Assembly (NCBI GenBank): GCA_905235135.1
Contig: CAJOKR010000033.1
Location: forward strand, 1 to 45,288
Origin: an uncultured Bacteroidales bacterium
Lineage (GTDB): Bacteria; Bacteroidota; Bacteroidia; Bacteroidales; WCHB1-69
DNA length: 45,288 nucleotides
Direction: 5' to 3'
Shown here piece after piece: positions 35,970 through 42,512 of this stretch (position 1 is its first letter; every line of letters begins with the position of its first letter). Below the pieces are notes generated by a model. That model saw only the letters and a list, made by a program, of their open reading frames with translations. It did not search any database and was not told the origin of the DNA. A program made the position numbers and the translations under genes.

Positions 35970-37240
35970 CGGAAGCTATTATACGTTTTCGGTGGACGTT
36001 GTAGAGACGCACGGCCGTGCGTCTCTACAGAGGAAATACCATTGGCAAAGTCAGTTAAATATTCAAACCGTGGCGTCAGCCGCCCTCCATCCAAAATGGT
36101 GGCGCGATCCATGACATCAGAATGCTTGCGTTCCAACAAGGGGATGAACACATGTTCGATGAGCCGCTCCCCGAAATAGGTGCTGGTATCGGCAGCCAGG
36201 GCATTCGGGCAGGTGTCCACCGCCATGACCGTAATGTGACGTTCGGATGAAAAAGGAGGTTTCTCGGAGGCTGTCGCAGGGTCGTAATCGTAGTAGGGCT
36301 CGTCGTGCGTAGAAGAGCGTAAGGTGGAACGGATGCTGCCTTGGATGTCGCAAGAGATGTCCCCGATGAAACGGATTTTCAAGTCGGGGTCGGCAAGGTT
36401 GTCATTCGTCAGATAGACAGGGGCTTGCGGATTCCAAAAGTGTGCAGACACCAGAATATCAGCATGTTTGCCCCAGCGCATGAAATCGCTGCGATATTCG
36501 GTGGGATGCGCAAGGAAGTCTTCCCACGAGAAGGGCGCACCATCTTTCCGCACCACCAACCTATCGGCATCGGCGGCGCAAAAAGAGAGCTTGCTTACGG
36601 GACTTTCGGAGAGAAAAGCTTCCTCGGTGAGCCGTTCCGCCCCGATTTTTTCCAACAGTTCCTGCACCCCGTGCGAAACGCGACCGTTACCAGTGACAAG
36701 TATCTTCACGGGCGGGAGTTTCACATTTTGCAGGGCGTTCAGAAGTTTTTCCATCGAGAAGTGGCGGTCGGGTTTCGGAAGCTCATAGAGATTGTGCCGC
36801 AACCCGTAGCCGCGCAGGGTGTAGTAGGTGCCCACAAATCCGGCCCACCAGCCAAAAGCGCACACCCGCCGGTTCTGGTCATCCACCAAGTATTCGTAAT
36901 CCGAGAAGGTAATCTTTTTGGCGATAAGAGTCTGAAGCAAAGGCAGATTGGATGTCTGTTGCTTGGCAAAATGCCCGAAAAAGAAGTAATGTTTGCCGGG
37001 AATAAGCGTCCGGGTATCCACCTCCTTGATACCAAACAGCACATCGCAATCGTCCATGCGCTCCCGCACCTCTATGCCCGCGCTGCGATAGGCATCATCC
37101 GTAAAGACACGGGTGCCACTACTTTGCACCACAAAAGCATCGTCAGGAAAGCGTTTTTGCAACGCCGCCATCTGCTCGGGTGCCAGCGCGACACGGTTGT
37201 CCACAGGCGTTTTGGTCTCTCGTATCAGTCCGATTTTCAT
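35966..37240 (-). CDS. Saccharopine-dehydrogenase-like / alanine-dehydrogenase N-terminal family oxidoreductase
   Basis: The 424-residue protein starts MKIGLIRETKTPVDNRVAL, the hallmark of the alanine dehydrogenase/PNT and saccharopine (lysine-forming) dehydrogenase N-terminal domain. The Rossmann part has PPVKILVTGNGRVSHGVQELL (given as PVKILVTGNGRVSHG). FIGDISCDIQGSIRSTLRSS also fits lysine-forming saccharopine dehydrogenases. The last residues are unusual: 405-414 read VETHGRASLQ and are encoded by palindromic element copy 8, followed by RPPKTYNSFR and a stop overlapping the flippase start. The normal C-terminus was probably extended or replaced by the element. Its role in a polysaccharide cluster is unclear. 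Confidence 0.85.
   Translation of the reverse strand: MKIGLIRETKTPVDNRVALAPEQMAALQKRFPDDAFVVQSSGTRVFTDDAYRSAGIEVRERMDDCDVLFGIKEVDTRTLIPGKHYFFFGHFAKQQTSNLPLLQTLIAKKITFSDYEYLVDDQNRRVCAFGWWAGFVGTYYTLRGYGLRHNLYELPKPDRHFSMEKLLNALQNVKLPPVKILVTGNGRVSHGVQELLEKIGAERLTEEAFLSESPVSKLSFCAADADRLVVRKDGAPFSWEDFLAHPTEYRSDFMRWGKHADILVSAHFWNPQAPVYLTNDNLADPDLKIRFIGDISCDIQGSIRSTLRSSTHDEPYYDYDPATASEKPPFSSERHITVMAVDTCPNALAADTSTYFGERLIEHVFIPLLERKHSDVMDRATILDGGRLTPRFEYLTDFANGISSVETHGRASLQRPPKTYNSFR
36001..36028. repeat. 28-bp palindromic element, copy 8, inside coding sequence
   Basis: Perfect palindrome with core CACGGCCGTG, identical to copy 4. It is read in the dehydrogenase gene as VETHGRASL followed by Q. Confidence 0.95.
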
Positions 37241-37279
37241 TACTTTCAGAATATTTTTTCCCTAATTTAATCAGCGTGG

Positions 37280-37287
37280 CAAAAATA
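37280..37287 (-). promoter_or_regulatory. -7 box (TATTTTTG) of the polysaccharide cluster
   Basis: TATTTTTG followed by C on the minus strand, 39 bp before the dehydrogenase start. No other promoter box was seen before the downstream cluster genes. Confidence 0.65.
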
Positions 37288-37413
37288 CAAAAAGTACTTA
37301 CTCGTTCGATTAAAAACGAAAGTCTTACGCATCTGCCTTGTACTTGGCAAGGGGTGGCAAACCAGCAGCCAACCAGCACGCTGTTACCTATGTCCTTGAA
37401 AGCCAAAAAAATG

Positions 37414-37421
37414 TACCTTTG
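37414..37421 (+). promoter_or_regulatory. -7 box (TACCTTTG) of the TonB receptor gene
   Basis: TACCTTTG followed by C after an A-tract, 15 bp before the ATG at 37437. Confidence 0.7.
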
Positions 37422-37436
37422 CACCGAATTATTGGT

Positions 37437-39494
37437 ATGATTAAGACGTTGAGAATAAGCATATTACTGTTTCTGTGCGGGCTGTGTTGTCTCGGGGTGC
37501 GGGCCCAAAGCAACCTGGACAGCGTCCGTGCCCAGCGTCTTAAAGAGGTCAACATCAACGCTGACGAACCGCAGAAGGTGTATTCCGGACCGGCGTCGGT
37601 GCAGCAGATTTCAGCTCAGCAGATCAAACAGCTTCCGACCTTGCAACTCTCTGACGCCCTGAAGTATATGTCGGGCGTGGTAGTACGTGACTATGGCGGC
37701 ACTGGCGGCATGAAGACCGTTTCCGTGCGCGGGCTCGGCAGCCAGCACACTGGGGTGGCATACGACGATATTGCCATCACCGACTGCCAGACCGGGCAAA
37801 TCGACCTCGGCAAGCTCTCCCTCGAAAATGTAGCCTCCATCGCCCTTGTCGTGGGGTTAGACGACAAGATTTTCGTTCCCGCACGCCTCTTCTCCTACAG
37901 CAGCTTGTTGAAAATCAACACGATAAACGTTATCCCCGAAAAACCGTTCAGCTTCCACGTCGGTGGGACAGTGGGCTTATACGGGCTCTTTGGGCTGCAG
38001 GCCGGCATCACCCACAAGGTGCGCTCCAAAAAGCGCGACGACCGCCTATTCTACTGGAATCTCTCGGCCGATGCCATGCGCTCCAAGGGCGACTATCCCT
38101 ACACGCTGCACTATGGCGGGGCAAACGACAGCGTGTCGCACGAAATACGCAAAAACGCTGCTACCCAAACCCTTAACACCGAATTCAACGCCGTCTGGCA
38201 GATCGACCGGACGCAGCGTTTCAACGTGAAGCTTTACTATTACAATTCCGCACGGGAACTGCCCTCGGCCACCATCTTCTACAACTCTGTGTCGCACCAG
38301 AAGCTGTGGAACCAGAACGCTTTCGGGCAGGCGCACTATCACAAGTATTTCAACGACCGGTGGGCATACCAAGCCAACGCAAAGTTCAATTACGACTACA
38401 CCCGCTACTACGACCCCGACTACCTCAACGCGCAAGGTTTCTTGGACAACCGCTACCACCAGCATGAAAGCTATCTCTCTAACACCGTGCTGTTTACGCC
38501 CATCCACGAAAGGAATTCCCTCAAACGGGTCCGACTGTTGCAATTCGCCTTGGCGCAGGACGTTTTTTACCAGCAGCTAAAGGCCAATTCGTTAGAATAT
38601 GCCCATCCCGGACGGTTCACCTCGCTGACCTCGCTGTCGGCGATAGTGGAAGGGAACCGATGGAAATTCAACGCCAACCTGCTGCTGACCTACGTTGACA
38701 ACATACTTGCTGAGATTCCTGATATTCAAGACTATACGCACCTCTCTCCGGCCGTGGGCGGTTCCGTAAATCTGACCAAAACCCTGCACTTGCGCTTCTT
38801 CTACAAGAACATCTTTCGGATGCCAACGTTCAACGATTTGTATTACCGCGAGGTGGGCAACATCTATCTCAATCCGGAGAAGACGCACCAGTGGAACCTT
38901 GGGTTAGTGCTGAAGGAGGCGCACCTGGCAGCAGGTCGGGTTACTGTCTCCACCACGTTAGACGGCTATTTCAACATCGTGAAGGACAAGATTGTGGCCT
39001 TCCCAACGCACAACCTTTTCTCATGGACGATGCTGAACTACGGCAAGGTGTATGTGGCGGGTGCGGAGCTGAATACGTTTTGGCAATACCGCATCACGAA
39101 CCAGTACATTTTGCGGCTGAATGGCAATGTCACCTACCAGAAGGCGGTCGATCGCACCGACCCGAAAAGCAAAACCTACAACAACCAGATTCCTTACACG
39201 CCGCTGTGGTCCGGTTCGGCCAGTTTGAGTTTGCAAACGCCCTGGATTACAGTCACCTACTCGCTGCTTGGGTGTGACAAGCGGTACGCGCTCCCGCAGA
39301 ATATCCCCGCCAACGAAGTGCCCGGCTATATCGATCAGAGCATCACGTTGAACCACGATTTCAACTTCCGCAATACCTCCACCCTCGGTCTCAAGCTCGA
39401 ACTGCTGAACATCGCCAACAAAAACTACGAAATCATCCGCAACTACCCGATGCAGGGCTTCGGGCTGCGGTTCAAGGTAGTATATAGCTATTAA
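37437..39494 (+). CDS. TonB-dependent outer-membrane receptor
   Basis: The 685-residue protein has signal peptide MIKTLRISILLFLCGLCCLGVRAQ. The plug domain (about 35-160) has VQQISAQQIKQLPTLQLSDALKYMSGV, in parts ISAQQIKQLPTLQLSDAL and MSGVVVRDYGG, and the VRGLGSQHTGVAYDDI motif. A 22-strand-type barrel follows. Its last strand ends FGLRFKVVYSY with the terminal aromatic residue needed for assembly. It lacks the N-terminal carboxypeptidase-like domain of SusC proteins and has no SusD neighbour, so uptake of a metal complex or vitamin is more likely than of glycans. No cobalamin riboswitch was found. The open frame upstream to 37338 precedes the promoter and is rejected. Confidence 0.92.
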   Translation: MIKTLRISILLFLCGLCCLGVRAQSNLDSVRAQRLKEVNINADEPQKVYSGPASVQQISAQQIKQLPTLQLSDALKYMSGVVVRDYGGTGGMKTVSVRGLGSQHTGVAYDDIAITDCQTGQIDLGKLSLENVASIALVVGLDDKIFVPARLFSYSSLLKINTINVIPEKPFSFHVGGTVGLYGLFGLQAGITHKVRSKKRDDRLFYWNLSADAMRSKGDYPYTLHYGGANDSVSHEIRKNAATQTLNTEFNAVWQIDRTQRFNVKLYYYNSARELPSATIFYNSVSHQKLWNQNAFGQAHYHKYFNDRWAYQANAKFNYDYTRYYDPDYLNAQGFLDNRYHQHESYLSNTVLFTPIHERNSLKRVRLLQFALAQDVFYQQLKANSLEYAHPGRFTSLTSLSAIVEGNRWKFNANLLLTYVDNILAEIPDIQDYTHLSPAVGGSVNLTKTLHLRFFYKNIFRMPTFNDLYYREVGNIYLNPEKTHQWNLGLVLKEAHLAAGRVTVSTTLDGYFNIVKDKIVAFPTHNLFSWTMLNYGKVYVAGAELNTFWQYRITNQYILRLNGNVTYQKAVDRTDPKSKTYNNQIPYTPLWSGSASLSLQTPWITVTYSLLGCDKRYALPQNIPANEVPGYIDQSITLNHDFNFRNTSTLGLKLELLNIANKNYEIIRNYPMQGFGLRFKVVYSY

Positions 39495-39512
39495 CAGAGA
39501 TGTTTCCGTTCT

Positions 39513-39540
39513 GTAGGAACGTTGCGCGCAACGTTCCTAC
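39513..39540. repeat. 28-bp palindromic element, copy 9 (variant arms)
   Basis: GTAGGAACG + TTGCGCGCAA + CGTTCCTAC, a perfect palindrome 18 bp after the TonB receptor stop. Arms differ from the main form at two positions with matching changes on both sides. Confidence 0.88.
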
Positions 39541-39574
39541 GATTTCAGAAGATAAACACGGAATATCAAGGGGT

Positions 39575-39600
39575 AAGGAATAGATGCGTCTCTATTCCTT
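39575..39600. terminator. Hairpin at the convergent TonB receptor / regulator ends
   Basis: Perfect 10-bp arms AAGGAATAGA (39575-39584) and TCTATTCCTT (39591-39600), loop TGCGTC. Read on the minus strand it contains TAGAGACGC, like the palindromic elements, and this TAG is the regulator's stop codon. It may be a diverged copy. Confidence 0.65.
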
Positions 39601-40536
39601 TGATATCACGTTGAGGGTGCAGATTTCGTAGCCGCCGGTCTTTTTGTCGCCAACGTGCGAGATGACGTTTTTTTCGCGCATATCTTCGAGGTCGCGTTCA
39701 ATGGTGCGCTGGGTGACTTTTCTGCGAAAGCTTTCATAAAGGAATGTGGTGTTGCAGCCCGGATTCTGATGGATGATTTCAAAAATGCGGAACTGTCTTT
39801 CGCTCAGCAATGTGATGTATTTGATTTCTCGCACTTCCGGCTTGTTTTGGGTTTGGAGGAACTCCGACAGATGCTTGTGGAACACCATTTTATCGGAACC
39901 TTCGGAGGTCCAAAGGGTAGTGGGAATCATCTTTTTGCAATGGGATAGCGGCTCCAAAACAGTGACAATATTATTTTGGGTACAATGGACTTGGGTGATG
40001 TGGTCAACCTCTTGGATAAAGACCATGATGTCTATCGGGATGGAAATCTCCTTTTGGTCGGGCGTGGAGAATTGCACCGACTGGTGTTCCATCACCGATG
40101 CCCGCTGTTTCGCCCTGAACGCGTCTTTCTGCAAGGTATAGAGCCGGAACACCAGAAACCATGCGAAGAAGAGAGATATCATTAGCATATAGCTTGTTAT
40201 GTTTTGTTGTATGTGCACTTTTGCTAAAAGATCCGATTTGACTAATCGTATTTCAATAAAAGTTGCAAGCAGCAGTACACAAGCTGATACAATCCAAAAA
40301 ACGTTATATCTACCACGCAAAAACAAATTGGGAATAGTAAGTCTTTGCGTGACAAACACAACCGTAGCAATAAGTCCGACGCAAATGAACTCTTTGTAAA
40401 TATGTGTATTGCATACTGGTCGAAGCACGGAAAATCGGACGAAGCAGTAGCAAGTTACAAACCAGAAAACCAGATTGGAGGCAAGGGTGATTCCTTTTCG
40501 GTGTGATTGAAAAAACGTATCCATTATTGTAGTCAT
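39592..40536 (-). CDS. Membrane-anchored transcriptional regulator, LytTR-like region plus winged helix
   Basis: This protein of about 314 residues has four N-terminal membrane helices (ITLASNLVFWFVTCYCFV, ICVGLIATVVFVTQ, NVFWIVSACVLLLATFIE, YMLMISLFFAWFLVF). A region of about 165-240 loosely resembles a LytTR DNA-binding domain (IMVFIQEVDHITQVHCT). The C-terminus is a winged helix-turn-helix (SERQFRIFEIIHQNPGCN...TQRTIERDLEDMREKNVI). It has no kinase or receiver domain. The start is uncertain: ATG 40536 lies 11 bases after the -7 box and ATG 40524 is also possible. The longer frame to 40602 precedes the promoter. Divergent from a lipoprotein gene, with a repeated motif between, it is probably an autoregulator that senses an envelope signal. 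Confidence 0.75.
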   Translation of the reverse strand: MTTIMDTFFQSHRKGITLASNLVFWFVTCYCFVRFSVLRPVCNTHIYKEFICVGLIATVVFVTQRLTIPNLFLRGRYNVFWIVSACVLLLATFIEIRLVKSDLLAKVHIQQNITSYMLMISLFFAWFLVFRLYTLQKDAFRAKQRASVMEHQSVQFSTPDQKEISIPIDIMVFIQEVDHITQVHCTQNNIVTVLEPLSHCKKMIPTTLWTSEGSDKMVFHKHLSEFLQTQNKPEVREIKYITLLSERQFRIFEIIHQNPGCNTTFLYESFRRKVTQRTIERDLEDMREKNVISHVGDKKTGGYEICTLNVISKE

Positions 40537-40546
40537 TTTGGTGCGG

Positions 40547-40554
40547 CAAAGATA
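40547..40554 (-). promoter_or_regulatory. -7 box (TATCTTTG) of the regulator gene
   Basis: TATCTTTG followed by C on the minus strand, 11 bp before ATG 40536. Confidence 0.7.
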
Positions 40555-40609
40555 ACTTTTTTTCAGAAATCCTGCGAAAGTGACCTCGTTTTTTAGTCTC
40601 AAAAGACCG

Positions 40610-40788
40610 TTTGTTCCGACACGAACGTGTTCTATGCGGTCTTTTTATTCCGACATGAAATTTTTTTCTTAGGCTTACAAAAGGCTTATAATGAAAAAGA
40701 TATTTCCCGTTTTATTCCGACATCATTTTGCCTCCTAAAAAATATTTATTCCGACATGCGTTTTTTTGGAATTTGTGTGTCGGGAATA
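40610..40788. promoter_or_regulatory. Operator-like array of TTTATTCCGACAT motifs
   Basis: TTTATTCCGACAT is exact at 40644, 40711 and 40745. A close form, TTTGTTCCGACAC, is at 40610. An inverted form (TATTCCCGACAC on the minus strand) lies at 40777-40788, just before the lipoprotein -7 box. Steps between the direct copies are 34, 67 and 34 bp. The array fills the gap between the divergent regulator and lipoprotein promoters. AAAAGACCG and CGGTCTTTT (40601-40609 and 40637-40645) form an inverted repeat around the first copy. Confidence 0.75.
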
Positions 40789-40790
40789 GT

Positions 40791-40798
40791 TATCTTTG
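40791..40798 (+). promoter_or_regulatory. -7 box (TATCTTTG) of the lipoprotein gene
   Basis: TATCTTTG followed by C, two bases after the inverted operator-like motif and 28 bp before the ATG at 40827. Confidence 0.75.
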
Positions 40799-40826
40799 CC
40801 CTGCATACAAACCAAAAGTTCAAGTT

Positions 40827-41339
40827 ATGAAAAAGATTATTCCATTAGCATTTCTGACCGCTGTTATTCTGATGGTGGCCTGCAACAAGATTGACAACAA
40901 TGTCAACATGAATCCGAAACCGAACAATTACGCGACGGTGGGTAACTCGTTCTCAAAAGAGGATGGACCGATTGAGATAACCTATACGGTAGGACATAGT
41001 ATAGATGTTTGCGATGGGTGTATTTATGTCAATGGGGTATTAGGTCATGTTGATTGCCAAGGATGGGGCGACGCATGCTTGGTCACAATACGGATTTGGC
41101 CCATTGGTGGGCAACCCAAAGGAGAGACGTTCAATGTGGTGGTGGACACGGTGTGGAGTCTCACTACGGAGGACTACTTCAACATGCCAGACCGTTCTCT
41201 GACCGTTTTGGATGCTCCATCTGAAAACCAGGCGTACCTGAACATTCCGGCGCAATTAGTCTATCGGGACAGTGTCACACAGCAATTTACGTTCACGGGG
41301 CTGTTCTTCAGCGAGGCGGCGGCGTACAGCAACAATTAA
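40827..41339 (+). CDS. Lipoprotein of unknown function, probable regulator target
   Basis: The 170-residue protein has a lipoprotein signal MKKIIPLAFLTAVILMVAC (cysteine 19). The mature part has two cysteine pairs (DVCDGCIYVNG and VDCQGWGDACLV) and beta-strand-like segments (IEITYTVGHSI, AQLVYRDSVTQQFTFTGLFF). No family was recognised. The frame is open back to 40728, but this precedes the promoter. It is divergent from the membrane regulator and controlled by the shared gap with the TTTATTCCGACAT array, so it may be the regulator's target or sensor partner. Confidence 0.75.
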   Translation: MKKIIPLAFLTAVILMVACNKIDNNVNMNPKPNNYATVGNSFSKEDGPIEITYTVGHSIDVCDGCIYVNGVLGHVDCQGWGDACLVTIRIWPIGGQPKGETFNVVVDTVWSLTTEDYFNMPDRSLTVLDAPSENQAYLNIPAQLVYRDSVTQQFTFTGLFFSEAAAYSNN

Positions 41340-41356
41340 AAGCGTTTGCGGGGTCT

Positions 41357-41384
41357 GTAGAGACGTTGCGCGCAACGTCTCTAT
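41357..41384. repeat. 28-bp palindromic element, copy 10
   Basis: GTAGAGACG + TTGCGCGCAA + CGTCTCTAT. Perfect except for the last base. Same core as copy 9. It lies 17 bp after the lipoprotein stop. Confidence 0.92.
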
Positions 41385-41414
41385 ATTGTCCCCGAATCAC
41401 CATTCAAAAAAATG

Positions 41415-41422
41415 TATTTTCA
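41415..41422 (+). promoter_or_regulatory. Possible -7 box (TATTTTCA) of the T9SS/protease operon
   Basis: TATTTTCA after an A-tract is a weak match to TAnnTTTG, 37 bp before the ATG at 41460. Confidence 0.4.
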
Positions 41423-41459
41423 TCAAACGATATATAAAACCTTTAAATACCCAAAAAAA

Positions 41460-42512
41460 ATGAAAAAGAGTACAACAAAAACCAGCCTTTTCGGGGCGGC
41501 GTTGGCGCTGGCGGCGGTGATGTTCGCCGCTTCTTTGGCATCCGCACAGGATATTTACCACCCTATCACTGACGGCTGCATCTGGTCGGTGAGTAACGAA
41601 AAATATATGACCTACGGGGACACGTTGCTTGGCGGGAGAACGTATCTGAAACTTTATCGGCAGGTCGGTAACCAGTCCTTCGAGTTCAATTTGGAGGAAG
41701 CGGAGTATTTTGCGGCCATCCGCAATGACTCTGCAGGGAAGAAAGTATTTGCTTTTTTACCAGAAGGAACGTGGATTCAGAATCTTGACGATTATTTGGA
41801 AATTCAAATAGATACAGCCATGGAAGTGTTGCTCTATGACTTTTCTCTGAAAATTGGGGATACCGTTTGCTATTATTCGTTAGGCAAAGACGGATATGTT
41901 GCAAAATCCTATGCCGTCCGTACAGAAACTGCGAATATATACGTCGGGCAGCATGACAATTCGGCTGTCACCCATCATTATTCCGCAGCGGACACGTTGG
42001 TTTATCTATCGGACAATTCCTCTCGGAGTCAAATCCTTTTACAAGGCTTGTCTTCTTTTCCCAACGACAATGTATGGATAGAAGGAATTGGAGGCATTCG
42101 TGGCTTTAACGAAGAACTGCAAATGAATTTGTCGGATTATGGGCAGCGGATATTGCTCTGTTTTTCAGACAGTTTGGGAGTTACATTCCAAACAGAGTTC
42201 GATTTTGACGAAGACTCTAACGACTGTTTCAACAACGGTTTCGGCGGGGATGTGCCGGAAATAGGGAAATTGGATGTCAAGATTTATCCCAACCCGTTGA
42301 CAGAACAGTTATACATCTCTGTCAACCAATTGGAAGATAGTCGTTTGTCACTACACATTTTTAATGTAATGGGCGTCTGTGTTTATAGAGATGCTGTTGA
42401 AGGATTGGAGGTTGACAAAATAATCAATCTTGACTTTTTGCCAAAAGGTGCATACATGATATTAATTGAACAATCAGATAAGAATTTCACACAAAAAATA
42501 ATTAAATTATGA
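41460..42512 (+). CDS. Secreted protein with T9SS C-terminal sorting domain
   Basis: The 350-residue protein starts MKKSTTKTSLFGAALAL, with a signal peptide ending ASAQ. The body is beta-rich (DGCIWSVSNEKYMTYGDTLLGG, LKLYRQVGNQSFEF) and not recognised. The last about 80 residues are a T9SS type A sorting domain (LDVKIYPNPLTEQLYISV, LHIFNVMGVCVYRDAVEG, LPKGAYMILIEQSDKNFTQK, end IIKL). Its TGA stop overlaps the ATG of the metalloprotease gene (ATGA at 42509-42512), so the two are translationally coupled and probably exported together. Confidence 0.85.
   Translation: MKKSTTKTSLFGAALALAAVMFAASLASAQDIYHPITDGCIWSVSNEKYMTYGDTLLGGRTYLKLYRQVGNQSFEFNLEEAEYFAAIRNDSAGKKVFAFLPEGTWIQNLDDYLEIQIDTAMEVLLYDFSLKIGDTVCYYSLGKDGYVAKSYAVRTETANIYVGQHDNSAVTHHYSAADTLVYLSDNSSRSQILLQGLSSFPNDNVWIEGIGGIRGFNEELQMNLSDYGQRILLCFSDSLGVTFQTEFDFDEDSNDCFNNGFGGDVPEIGKLDVKIYPNPLTEQLYISVNQLEDSRLSLHIFNVMGVCVYRDAVEGLEVDKIINLDFLPKGAYMILIEQSDKNFTQKIIKL

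Noticed and set aside
37288-37413. Cobalamin or other riboswitch before the TonB receptor gene
   Set aside because: The region lies upstream of the likely promoter at 37414, so it is not in the leader, and no conserved B12-box was seen.
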